Assembly (NCBI GenBank): GCA_011772205.1
Contig: WVZY01000040.1
Location: 1 to 52,913, forward strand
DNA length: 52,913 nucleotides
DNA from: Candidatus Latescibacterota bacterium
GTDB taxonomy: Bacteria; Krumholzibacteriota; Krumholzibacteriia; WVZY01
Direction: 5' to 3'
The notes beneath the pieces were generated by a model that saw nothing but the letters and a program-made list of their open reading frames with translations, made no database searches and was not told the origin of the DNA. The position numbers and the translations under genes are program-made. Of this stretch, positions 44,648 to 52,913 are shown in pieces (position 1 is the first letter of the stretch; each line of letters begins with the position of its first letter).

Positions 44648-47242
44648 TTACTCCGCAGGTCCCGCGATCGCGATCACACCGTCTTCCGCGGAAATGCACC
44701 GCCTGGCCGCACGGTTCACCTCATCCACAGTTACTGTTTTGAGGTTTTCCAAGAAAGTCTCGTCAAAGCGATACCCAAATCCTCGAAATTCATTGAGACC
44801 CATGTAATAGGTTTGGTTTATTCTCGCCAACCGTCTCATCAAAGCTCTTCCCGAATAGCTGCTTCGGAAAGAAGCAACATCATCTTCCGTGATCTCATCC
44901 CGCAGTTGCCCTACGATCTCGAGCAATCCCCGCTTCGCTTCCTCCAAGTGCTGCCCGCCCGTTCCCATTGAAATCACGATGTAGGCGTAATCCTTGCCGA
45001 AATATATGGAGGAACCAACACTGTATGCAAGCCCGCGCTTCTCGCGGAGCTCCTCTCCCAACCTACTGGAGAGAACACCGTTTGCGACCGTCAGGGGGAT
45101 CACATCATCCTTTGTCACATCAGGAATTAGATTCCCTACATAGATATAGTTCTGGGCTGATTCGACGGGAGCTGTCACCTCCACAATACCGCGGACGGGC
45201 TTTGGTACCGGGTAGCTGCATCCATCCGCGCGACCGCCCGGCAAATTCCCGAAGATCTCCTCGATCTTCGACTGCACGCGATCCGGATCCACACTCGTAG
45301 CGATCGTTACGATAATATTTTCGGGAGAGAAGTACCTCGAATGAAAATCCTTCAGATCCTCGATCGTGACCGATTCGATGCTCTCCACGCTACCGAGCAC
45401 ATCCTGACCCGAGGGATGTCCCTGAAAAAGCCTCTGCAGGAAGAGCTGTCGGCCGAGCTTCGAAGGAGTCATATCGCGCTGTGCGATCAGCGATTTCAAC
45501 TCCTCCTTGATTTGTTCGAGATGTTCTCCCTGCAGTGCGGGATTGAACACGATCTCGTTTAGAAGGGCGAGTCCCTTTTCATAATAATCGTCCACTGTTT
45601 CAAACCTCAAGAACGAGTAATCTCCTCTCGTCCGGTAGTCGTCATAAGGAATGTATGGATTGTCCGTATACTCGACCTTCGCGCCAATGCTCCGCAGGGC
45701 TCTTTCGAGCGCCTCTTCATCCATTGTCATCGTTCCCGTGAGAAGGGCACGAGAGAGCACTTCGACTATTCCCTGTTTTCCGGAAGGCTCGCAAGCCAGC
45801 CTGTTCTCAAAAAGGAAATGCGCGGCAAAAACCCTAGAGTCCTCGTTATGTTTGACGATGAAACGCATACCATTCGCCATCGTCCAATCCCTGTAGAGGG
45901 GGGCAATGGGATGTTTTTCGATGGAAGCGAATTCGGATTCGGGAATCAAAGCCGCAGCTGAATAGTCAGGATTCTTCAGATATTGCTTTGCAACCCGCTT
46001 CACATCCGAGCGCTTCACCTTTTTCAGACCGGGCACCTTTTCATTGAGAAATTCTACGCCCCTGATCGCCATACCCTGAGCTTTGTAAAGACCGTAATAA
46101 TGATACTTCTCCTCGTTGTAAATCTCCTCTGTTACCAGAGACACCTTTACCCCATCGATTGTGTCGTCGCTTGGAATATGTTTCGATACGGCATTCAATG
46201 CACGTAGCGCTGTATCGACGATCCTTTCCACGTTCTCTGACTTCGCTGTCAGTTCTATTGTCGCCGCGGAAAACCCACGATGGTGATCGTAAGAAATGAA
46301 GGCAGAGATCAAGCCGATCTTCGGGTCGGCTTTGAGCCGCTTATTCAGCTCCGAAGTCGGGCTGTTAATGAGGGTGCACAGCACTTCGAATGCATAGTAC
46401 TCGTTCGAACCGAGAGGAGGGGCAGCAATGTTGATTCCCACGTACGTCTTTTCCGCGTTCATTGAAGTTTGGTGAATCCGATTTTCTCGGATGATAACTG
46501 GAGTCTCCTTTTGTACAGCACTTCTCGTATACCGCTCGACACCGAAGTGACGATCGAGCATCCTTTTTATCTCCCCTTCCCGAAAATCCCCAACGAACAG
46601 AGCCCTCATATTCGAAGGGAAGAACCGGGCCTTGTAATAATCGATGATTTCTTCTCTCCGGATCGAGTTGATGATGTTTTTCTCCCCGAGGATGGGCCTG
46701 GCATATGGAGTGCCTGCATAGAAGATTTTCGCTGCAAATTTTTCGAACCGGTATTGGATGGAGTCCTCATCTTTGTTGATTTCCTCGACGACGACTTTGC
46801 GCTCTTTGACGAGCTCGTCCTGCGGGAAAATCGAATGAAATAGCATTTCCGCGAGCACCTCCACACCCTCCTCGAGATGCTCCGAGGGAACGAGCAGGAT
46901 GAAAGTCGTATAATCCTTTCTCGTGAAGGCGTTGAGATAGCCGCCGATCGAGCGCATCCGCTCCGTGATTTCCTGGCGCGAAAACCGTTCTGTCCCGTCG
47001 AACAGAAGGTGCTCCAGCAGATGTGAAGTGCCGCTGATCTCCGGTGATTCCACATACGTGCCCGCATCCACTGTCAGCAGGCATGCAACCATGGGACTCG
47101 AATGATTCGAACGGAGAACGATCTGCATACCGTTGTGGATAGAATAAGAGGTAAACTGCGTATCCGATGAGGTGCTGCCCAGTGGAGCAGACGCGATCAA
47201 GACGATCGTCAGGCAGAGAATCAAAGGCATTTTTTCCCGCAA
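44648..47242 (-). CDS. Secreted M16 (insulinase/pitrilysin) family zinc peptidase
   Basis: 864 residues with a signal peptide (1-~23, LILCLTIVLIASAPLGS). Two M16 modules: the active one has the inverted zinc motif HLLEH (His74, Glu77, His78) with a distal Glu in 'ERKVVVEEINKDEDS'. The second half repeats the fold without HxxEH, as usual in fused M16 enzymes ('NGMRFIVKHNEDSRVFAAHF' marks its start). It would degrade peptides in the periplasm or outside. It is transcribed between the NTP_transf_5-like gene (52 bp upstream) and the PPC gene (16 bp downstream). Confidence 0.92.
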   Translation of the reverse strand: MREKMPLILCLTIVLIASAPLGSTSSDTQFTSYSIHNGMQIVLRSNHSSPMVACLLTVDAGTYVESPEISGTSHLLEHLLFDGTERFSRQEITERMRSIGGYLNAFTRKDYTTFILLVPSEHLEEGVEVLAEMLFHSIFPQDELVKERKVVVEEINKDEDSIQYRFEKFAAKIFYAGTPYARPILGEKNIINSIRREEIIDYYKARFFPSNMRALFVGDFREGEIKRMLDRHFGVERYTRSAVQKETPVIIRENRIHQTSMNAEKTYVGINIAAPPLGSNEYYAFEVLCTLINSPTSELNKRLKADPKIGLISAFISYDHHRGFSAATIELTAKSENVERIVDTALRALNAVSKHIPSDDTIDGVKVSLVTEEIYNEEKYHYYGLYKAQGMAIRGVEFLNEKVPGLKKVKRSDVKRVAKQYLKNPDYSAAALIPESEFASIEKHPIAPLYRDWTMANGMRFIVKHNEDSRVFAAHFLFENRLACEPSGKQGIVEVLSRALLTGTMTMDEEALERALRSIGAKVEYTDNPYIPYDDYRTRGDYSFLRFETVDDYYEKGLALLNEIVFNPALQGEHLEQIKEELKSLIAQRDMTPSKLGRQLFLQRLFQGHPSGQDVLGSVESIESVTIEDLKDFHSRYFSPENIIVTIATSVDPDRVQSKIEEIFGNLPGGRADGCSYPVPKPVRGIVEVTAPVESAQNYIYVGNLIPDVTKDDVIPLTVANGVLSSRLGEELREKRGLAYSVGSSIYFGKDYAYIVISMGTGGQHLEEAKRGLLEIVGQLRDEITEDDVASFRSSYSGRALMRRLARINQTYYMGLNEFRGFGYRFDETFLENLKTVTVDEVNRAARRCISAEDGVIAIAGPAE

Positions 47243-47294
47243 TGCTTACTCCTCCTTAAAATTGATCTCCTGACACACAGCAATTCTCCATAAT

Positions 47295-48476
47295 TCAAGC
47301 AGATTTATGCGCCTCGCGCATTTCCACGCCATCCTCCCATTTTGCACCGAGCGCCCGCCCGATAAACTCGATTCTGAGCCGACCATTGCATTGACGGCCG
47401 AAAAATGCGTTGACCCAATTCGAGTTTGGGAAGAGGATCCTGCGCATCACCGATATGCGCTCGGCCAGCCCCTGACGTTCGATCATGTGAAACACCAAAG
47501 GCGTTCTGGCTGATCTCCCTGGATTGTAGAAATCCTTATTTCCCAGTCCCCACACATTTTCAAAAATGCGCTGCCGGATTCTCCCGGGGTGGCGAAGGAC
47601 CTCCCATAGGCGCGGAACCTTCAGGAAGTCTCCAACATGCTGTATCGTAAAATAGACCGCCGGGTAAAGACCGCTCGAACGCAGCCTTTCCTCTAGATAC
47701 CCCCAGTCCGTTTGCCGTCCAAATTTGACCAGCAAAAGAGCGACGTCAGTAATAAGGAGTAAATTGCCAAACCCGAGTATGTTCAATTCCATTGCCGCCC
47801 GGATCAGCTCATCCTCAACACCCAGAATCTTCCCACCGCCGGCCAGCGCCCCGGCTTCACGTGCGCGGTTCCAGGCTTTTTCATTTGCTTCCGGACGGCC
47901 AAAATCGAATACGCGGAAAAACACCCGGATCCGGTCTCCATCAGCGTCGCGGTAGACGCACGGGGCGTAAAACTGATGAAATTGAAGCGCCTCGTCTGGC
48001 GTTTTGATTGCGCCGCGGCCGATTGCTTTCTCGAATCGAACTGTCCTAAGACATTCTTCGATGCCTACCCAATCACCTTCACGCACCAGCAGATCGATTT
48101 TCTCGACCGCGCGGAGATTCGAAAGCGGGTAGAGATCAGTTGCATAGACCGCCTCACCACAGGCCATACATGGAATTCCCTTCTTGCGGAATGAGGAGAC
48201 AATCAGCCCCAGCTTTTCGCTGAGCCGGGCATTGTTATCGTCGATATGGACCGCTTCATCATTTAGCCGCTGCAAAGCGATCCGGGAGAGACCTGGTGGG
48301 AGAGCGAGGTGCATGAGCGAATTGGCAACGATGGGCGAGAGCTTCTGTCGCCTGCAGAGCCTCAGCAGATCTCGTTCGAATTCTCCCTCCGCGTATGCGG
48401 GAACACCGGGCGGGGGACTCTCGTCGAGCTTCACGAAATGCGATAATGTCTCCAGTACGAATTCAAGAGCCAGCAT
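47295..48476 (-). CDS. NTP_transf_5-like nucleotidyltransferase family protein
   Basis: 393 residues, related to the N-terminal half of the 12134-13951 fusion. The relevant stretch is 'KGIPCMACGEAVYATDLYPL' followed by LRAVEKIDLLVREGDW, where the DxD-type acidic pair of active members reads EKID, i.e. one Asp may be missing. Downstream helical repeats with 'GVEDELIRAAMELNI' also match this family. Function unknown; such genes occur in surface-polysaccharide and peptide-modification loci. 29 bp downstream of the ABC exporter pair and 52 bp upstream of the M16 gene, same direction. Confidence 0.7.
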   Translation of the reverse strand: MLALEFVLETLSHFVKLDESPPPGVPAYAEGEFERDLLRLCRRQKLSPIVANSLMHLALPPGLSRIALQRLNDEAVHIDDNNARLSEKLGLIVSSFRKKGIPCMACGEAVYATDLYPLSNLRAVEKIDLLVREGDWVGIEECLRTVRFEKAIGRGAIKTPDEALQFHQFYAPCVYRDADGDRIRVFFRVFDFGRPEANEKAWNRAREAGALAGGGKILGVEDELIRAAMELNILGFGNLLLITDVALLLVKFGRQTDWGYLEERLRSSGLYPAVYFTIQHVGDFLKVPRLWEVLRHPGRIRQRIFENVWGLGNKDFYNPGRSARTPLVFHMIERQGLAERISVMRRILFPNSNWVNAFFGRQCNGRLRIEFIGRALGAKWEDGVEMREAHKSA

Positions 48477-48505
48477 GTCTAGAGAAGCATAGCAAAAGAG
48501 GGGCT

Positions 48506-50311
48506 TCAGTAAATCCCTTTCTCTTGGTCTTTGTATTGGAGCTCGTACAGTTTCGAATAGAGCCCGCCCCTGGAAAGCAGATCCTTGTGAGTACCTTCTT
48601 CAACGATTCTCCCGTGATGCAGGACGATAATACGGTCTACATACCGTATGGTAGAGAGCCGGTGTGCGATTACGATCGAAGTCCGTCCGGCCATAAATTT
48701 CTTCATTGCATCTTGAATGAGATGCTCTGTCTCCGTATCAACGCTCGAGGTCGCCTCATCGAGCACGAGAATCCTTGGTTCATATACGAGAGCGCGAGCA
48801 AAAGATAGGAGCTGTCTTTCGCCAACGGACAGCGTCTTGCCTCGCTCTCCCACTTTTTCATGATAACCTCCTGGGAGCCGCTCGATGAACTTCTCTGCAT
48901 TGATATGCCGTGAAATCTCCCTCACCTTTTGTTCACTGATGGACTCCTCTCCGAGATCGATGTTATAAGCAATATCTCCCGAAAAAAGAAAAACATCCTG
49001 CAGCACCGTTGCGACATGCCCTCGCAGATCACTGAGTGCGTGATTGCGGATGTCCTCGCCGTCGATGAGGATTCGACCCTTTCCCACGTCGTAAAACCTC
49101 GAAAGGAGGTTGATGATCGTGGTCTTGCCCGCCCCCGTATATCCTACTATTGCAACCTTTTCACCGGGTGCGACACGGAAAGAAACATCGTGAAGCACTT
49201 CCTCACCGGGATTGTAGGAAAAGCTCACATTTTCGAACACGACCTCACCGGATTTTGCAGGAATCGGTGCTGGTTTCTCAGGATCCGTAATGCGCGGCGA
49301 CGTGTCGAGGAGACCGAAGATCCGCTCCGAGGAAGCCATCGCCGACTGCAGGATGTTGTATTTTTCGCTCAGATCACTGATCGGCCGGTAGAAGCGCTGC
49401 GCGTACTGGATGAACGCCACGAGAGCTCCGAAGGTCAACGTTTCCTCGATGACGCCCGAGCCCCCAAACCATAGAATCAGCGCGATAGCTATCGAGCTCA
49501 GGATCTCGATCGTGGGGAAAAAGACCGCATAGGCCATGATCGATTGGATATGCGCATCGTAGAGTTTCTTATTCAGGCCCGTAAACTTTTCGAACTGACG
49601 CTTCTGCCGGTTGAAAATTTGAACGATGGGCATTCCCGTGATGTTTTCCTGGAGAAATGCATTGATCGCCGCCACCCGCTTCCGCACGAGACGATACGAC
49701 TTTCTCACCTTTGCGCGAAACACAAGTGCGCTTGCGAACAAAAGCGGTAGCAGGAGAAACGTGATGAGAGCCAGGCGAAGGTTCAGATAACAGAGGACTG
49801 CCATGATACCCAAGAGCGTGAAAACATCCAGAAAAATCGCTACCACACCCGAAGTAAACGTCTCATTGAGAACCTCGACATCACTGGTCAAACGGGTCAT
49901 CAGGCGCCCCACGGGATTTTTGTCGAAGTACGACAATTCCATCCTCTGCAGGTGCGAAAAAATCTGCATCCGGAGGTCGAACATCACGCGCTGGCCGACG
50001 AAACTCATCAAATAATCCTGAGCGTAGCTGGCCGCGAAACCAAGCATGAGCACGATGACGAAAACACCAGCTATCTTGAACAGACCGCCGTAACGCGCGC
50101 CCATCGTCAGCGGCGAATCCGGATCGAGATAATTGTCAATGGCCAGCTTCACCAGATAGGGGGGTGCGAGCTGGAAAGCGGACACGAGAAGCAGGAGCGC
50201 GATGCTGATTCCAACGAGTTTCTTGTAAGGAGTCAGATAGGTGAGAATTCGCCTCATCAGCGCGCTGTCGTAAGCTTTCCCCTGTACCTCGTCTGCCTCT
50301 GAATACCTCAT
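48506..50311 (-). CDS. ABC exporter half-transporter (consensus Walker B subunit)
   Basis: 601 residues: six transmembrane helices (residues ~25-310) and an ATPase domain. Walker A GYTGAGKTT, signature LSVGERQ (degenerate against LSGGQ), Walker B ILVLDEATSSVDTETE with catalytic Glu, and H-loop IVIAHRLSTIRY. With the gene just upstream it forms a heterodimer of the YheHI/BmrCD or TM287/288 kind, in which one ATP site is degenerate. It exports drugs, lipids or peptides from the inner membrane. Three bp separate the two genes, so they are co-translated. Confidence 0.92.
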   Translation of the reverse strand: MRYSEADEVQGKAYDSALMRRILTYLTPYKKLVGISIALLLLVSAFQLAPPYLVKLAIDNYLDPDSPLTMGARYGGLFKIAGVFVIVLMLGFAASYAQDYLMSFVGQRVMFDLRMQIFSHLQRMELSYFDKNPVGRLMTRLTSDVEVLNETFTSGVVAIFLDVFTLLGIMAVLCYLNLRLALITFLLLPLLFASALVFRAKVRKSYRLVRKRVAAINAFLQENITGMPIVQIFNRQKRQFEKFTGLNKKLYDAHIQSIMAYAVFFPTIEILSSIAIALILWFGGSGVIEETLTFGALVAFIQYAQRFYRPISDLSEKYNILQSAMASSERIFGLLDTSPRITDPEKPAPIPAKSGEVVFENVSFSYNPGEEVLHDVSFRVAPGEKVAIVGYTGAGKTTIINLLSRFYDVGKGRILIDGEDIRNHALSDLRGHVATVLQDVFLFSGDIAYNIDLGEESISEQKVREISRHINAEKFIERLPGGYHEKVGERGKTLSVGERQLLSFARALVYEPRILVLDEATSSVDTETEHLIQDAMKKFMAGRTSIVIAHRLSTIRYVDRIIVLHHGRIVEEGTHKDLLSRGGLYSKLYELQYKDQEKGIY

Positions 50312-50314
50312 TAC

Positions 50315-52114
50315 CTAACCGCCTTCCAGCTCCGACATGATCAGCTGCTTGCGGTAAATATTGGCATAAAGGCCCCGCTTTTTGACGAGCTCATCATGGG
50401 TTCCAGCCTCGACGAGCTCACCGTCATCCAGAACGAGAATCCGATCGGCAATTCTCACCGTTGAGATCCTGTGAGAAATGAGGATCGACGTCCGCTCCTT
50501 CATCAAGGATCTGAGGGAAACAAGAATGCGCTCTTCCGTATCGGTATCTACGCTGGAGAGTGCATCATCGAGGATGAGTATATCCGGATTCTTGGCCAAC
50601 GCCCTCGCGATCGCCACCCTCTGCTTCTGCCCGCCGGAGAGATTGATTCCCCGCTCTCCGATCCATGAATCGTACTTTTCGGGGAACGCTTCGACTTCAT
50701 CCTCAATGGATGCCCCGCGGCTTATTTCTCGGAGCTCCTTTTCGCTCAACTCGGGTGCGCCGAAGGACATGTTCTCGCGAATCGTGTCGGAAAACAGAAA
50801 AATATCCTGGGGAACGACACCCATGATCCTGCGGAGATCCTCGATTGGAACTTGCTGAATGGGGATGCCGCCTACGAGAATCCTGCCTTCGGTAGGTTCG
50901 ATCAATCGAAGGATGAGAGAGACGAGCGTTGTTTTTCCGGAACCCGTCGGGCCAATGATCGCCACGGTCTCTCCTTCTCCAATAGTAAAACTCACATTCT
51001 TGAGAACGAGCTTTCTATCGGAAGGATGATCGTAGGAGAATGAAACATTCTCGAAGCTAATCGTATGGCCACGTCTTGGGGGTGGTAGGCGCTTGATCTG
51101 CTCCGGAGAAGCGTCTCGGATCTCGGGTTTTTCATCCATCACTGCGTTGATCCGCTCCATGGAAGCAAGGCCACGCTGTGTGACGTTCATCACCCACCCC
51201 AGCGCGATCATCGGCCAGATCATCATGGCAAGATAACCGTTGAAGGCGACGAATGATCCGAGAGTCAGGCGCCCATCGATGACTTCCCTCCCTCCCAACC
51301 AGAGGATAAAAAGCGCCCCGAGGCCAGCAACCGTCGCCAAAAGCGGATGGAGGAGGCTCTGCACCTTGAATAGCTTCATGTTCTCTTGGACGTATGTGAG
51401 GCTCGTAATTCTGAACGTATTCAGCTCGCTCTGTTCCCGTGCGTAGGCTTTCACCACACGGATTCCGCTAAGATTTTCCTGGGCACGCGAATTGAGCTCC
51501 CCAAATCGCTTCTGGACGGACTCGAAAAGCCCGTGGATCACTTTGACACTGTGGTAAACCGCGACAGTCAGGAGCACCATCGGGAGGAGGGATACAATGG
51601 TAAGTTTCACGGAAAGATAGAGCATCAAGAAGATAGCGAGACTGCCAACCACCACCGTATTGAGCGAATACATGACTCCGGGTCCCACCAGCGCACGAAC
51701 AGCATTGAGATCGTTCGTCGCAAGCGCCATTAAATCGCCCGTATGATGCCGGTTGTAGAAGTAAGGGTTCAATGTCTCGAGGTGGGAGAAGAAATCCCCT
51801 CTGATATCAAATTCGATTCTTCTCGAAACACCGATCATGATCCGCCTCATCAGGAAGCGGAATACGCCGCTTACAATCGTAACGACCACAAAAAAAAGCG
51901 CGAAGAAGAGGAGCCGGTTTCGGGTGATGCCCGTTTTGAGTGCATCAATGGTCAGCTTCAATAACCAAGGATTGATCAAGAGCAGCATGTCGGTGACAAC
52001 GAGACACAACCCACCGATGACCAGGCGCTTGCGGTATCTCCTGAGATAGGAGAATACCGTGCGGGTCGCATGCGCTCTTGCTATTTTGGAATTATTGTCT
52101 TTTCCCACAAGCAA
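50315..52114 (-). CDS. ABC exporter half-transporter (non-consensus Walker B subunit)
   Basis: 599 residues with six transmembrane helices then an ATPase domain. Walker A GPTGSGKTT, canonical signature LSGGQKQ, but Walker B ILILDDALSSVDTDTE has Asp instead of the catalytic Glu, and H-loop ILISHRISTVRI. Its non-consensus Walker B pairs with the variant LSVGERQ signature of the partner, the usual asymmetric arrangement in heterodimeric exporters. It is the first gene of the long leftward run to selD. The promoter is in 52115-52264, shared with the divergent HD gene. Confidence 0.92.
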   Translation of the reverse strand: MLVGKDNNSKIARAHATRTVFSYLRRYRKRLVIGGLCLVVTDMLLLINPWLLKLTIDALKTGITRNRLLFFALFFVVVTIVSGVFRFLMRRIMIGVSRRIEFDIRGDFFSHLETLNPYFYNRHHTGDLMALATNDLNAVRALVGPGVMYSLNTVVVGSLAIFLMLYLSVKLTIVSLLPMVLLTVAVYHSVKVIHGLFESVQKRFGELNSRAQENLSGIRVVKAYAREQSELNTFRITSLTYVQENMKLFKVQSLLHPLLATVAGLGALFILWLGGREVIDGRLTLGSFVAFNGYLAMMIWPMIALGWVMNVTQRGLASMERINAVMDEKPEIRDASPEQIKRLPPPRRGHTISFENVSFSYDHPSDRKLVLKNVSFTIGEGETVAIIGPTGSGKTTLVSLILRLIEPTEGRILVGGIPIQQVPIEDLRRIMGVVPQDIFLFSDTIRENMSFGAPELSEKELREISRGASIEDEVEAFPEKYDSWIGERGINLSGGQKQRVAIARALAKNPDILILDDALSSVDTDTEERILVSLRSLMKERTSILISHRISTVRIADRILVLDDGELVEAGTHDELVKKRGLYANIYRKQLIMSELEGG

Positions 52115-52168
52115 GCCTGTCGCTTCATATTGCGTCGCTCACGAGGCATACCGACGCCGGCTTAGCCA

Positions 52169-52197
52169 TTGACTCGTCCCTCCAGAACAGGCATAAA
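52169..52197 (+). promoter_or_regulatory. Candidate promoter of the HD-domain gene
   Basis: TTGACT (52169-52174), a 17-base spacer and CATAAA (52192-52197), about 65 bases before the GTG at 52265. Five of six and four of six matches to consensus. An AT-rich tract follows (ATATATAG). Confidence 0.45.
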
Positions 52198-52264
52198 TAT
52201 ATAGAATATCGATGAATGGATCAAACCTATCTATTTCATAGTACCTGACGGAATGGAGAGTGCC

Positions 52265-52825
52265 GTGAAAATCCCGGACAGGAATGAAGCTCTTGCGCTC
52301 CTCAAGGAGTACACCGAGAACGAAAACCTTATCAAACACGCTCTTGCCGTGGAAGCGGCTATGCGAAGCTACGCAAAGCGCTTTGGCGAGGACGAAGCGC
52401 TTTGGGGTGTGATCGGGCTTCTCCATGATTTCGATTATGAAAAATACCCCACCGCCGAGGATCACCCTTTCAAAGGTGCGGAGATCCTCCGCTCACGTGG
52501 GTACGACGAACCGATGATCGAAGCGATCCTATCGCATGCATCTCGCACGAATATCCCACGCGACACCCCACTTAAAAAGACGTTGTTTGCCGTCGATGAG
52601 CTCTGCGGCCTGATTACAGCGGTCGCCTTGGTGAGACCTTCGAAGAAGATTGCTGAGGTCGAGGTAAAGTCCGTCAAAAAGAAAATGAAGGACAAAGCGT
52701 TTGCCCGAAACGTCAGCAGGGATGAGATCCGCGAGGGCGCTGCACTCCTTGGAATCGAGCTCGACGACCATATCGGCACGGTCCTCGGCGCGATGAAGGA
52801 TATCGCCGAAATCCTGGATCTCTAG
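52265..52825 (+). CDS. HD-domain (HDIG-type) phosphohydrolase-like protein
   Basis: 186 residues. HD motif: His25 in LIKHALAVE and His54-Asp55 in LLHDFDYE, with further metal-ligand candidates in 'DHPFKGAEILRSRGY' and 'ILSHASRTN'. These metal-dependent enzymes hydrolyse phosphate esters of nucleotides or similar. Substrate unknown. The GTG at 52265 has GGAGAG just five bases upstream; an ATG at 52253 overlaps it. Immediately followed by repeat copy B. Confidence 0.88.
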   Translation: MKIPDRNEALALLKEYTENENLIKHALAVEAAMRSYAKRFGEDEALWGVIGLLHDFDYEKYPTAEDHPFKGAEILRSRGYDEPMIEAILSHASRTNIPRDTPLKKTLFAVDELCGLITAVALVRPSKKIAEVEVKSVKKKMKDKAFARNVSRDEIREGAALLGIELDDHIGTVLGAMKDIAEILDL

Positions 52826-52830
52826 GCCAA

Positions 52831-52901
52831 CTCCGTGGGGGTGACGGACCGTTACGCGGAGCGAGCGAGGATCCTCCGCCGGAGGCGGGAAGCCCGAGCG
52901 A
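52831..52901 (+). repeat. Dispersed palindromic repeat, copy B
   Basis: Same orientation and order of blocks as copy A at 40990-41060; it lies 6 bp after the HD gene's stop. The core stem is CCGCC-GGA-GGCGG: arms identical to copy A, loop differing by one base. The window ends 12 bases later, so the right limit is uncertain. Confidence 0.75.
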
Positions 52902-52913
52902 AGGTATCATATG

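Noticed and set aside
52713-52910. A minus-strand frame at the window end, similar in translation to one at 40930-41127
   Set aside because: The similarity is due to the shared palindromic repeat, not to a conserved protein.
82-52913. tRNA genes, rRNA genes, CRISPR arrays
   Set aside because: No cloverleaf with a matching T-loop, no rRNA-like stretch and no regularly spaced direct repeats were seen on reading both strands.

Overview
This is a bacterial chromosome segment with moderate to high GC, about 40 densely packed genes in mostly co-directional runs, and Shine-Dalgarno motifs ahead of most starts. I see no rRNA, tRNA, CRISPR array, transposase, integrase or phage gene. Several traits point to an uncultured lineage of, or near, the FCB (Bacteroidota-related) group. 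A secreted M14 carboxypeptidase ends in an NYPNPFNP-type FlgD/Ig-like sorting domain, and an M23 peptidase carries HLD in place of the usual HxH motif. Genes best known from Archaea or thermophiles are also present: topoisomerase VI A and B, a tetraether-lipid-synthase-like radical SAM enzyme and TreT trehalose synthase. The phylum cannot be fixed from this window alone.

Layout. 1-100: start of a Ser/Thr kinase. 388-936: AhpD-like protein. 1130-4150: top6B-top6A operon (minus strand). 4592-10819: type IV pilus minor-pilin operon (FimT/GspH, PilV, PilW, PilX, PilY1) with two extra envelope genes. 10851-21396: surface-polysaccharide cluster with four GT4 glycosyltransferases, a NodB-like deacetylase, a nucleotidyltransferase/thymidylate-kinase-like fusion and a large multi-pass membrane protein. 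21542-24836: queF, an exported Pcm, a lipoprotein and a DUF362 ferredoxin-like protein. 24904-29720: osmotic block of an MscS channel, TreT and an OtsA-OtsB fusion. 29698-32517: aldehyde dehydrogenase, TIGR00725 protein and macrodomain protein. 32581-36215: mrfB-mrfA DNA-repair pair. 36369-37982: Tes-like radical SAM enzyme with a strong terminator. 38579-40897: M14 carboxypeptidase behind a clear sigma70-type promoter. 41424-42785: M23 peptidase. 52114-42821 (minus strand): heterodimeric ABC exporter, nucleotidyltransferase-like protein, M16 peptidase, PPC/DUF296 protein, TusA-like protein and SelD. 52265-52825: HD-domain protein.

The most notable reading is that selD is itself a selenoprotein gene. 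The frame continues upstream of the apparent start through one in-frame TGA, at the position of the catalytic Cys/Sec, to an ATG at 43864, and a SECIS-like hairpin follows the TGA. A conventional annotation would truncate the protein and drop its active site. Other leads are the bacterial Tes homologue, a bacterial Topo VI with a long basic extension on subunit B, two trehalose routes next to a mechanosensitive channel, and a dispersed palindromic repeat near 41.0 kb and 52.85 kb.
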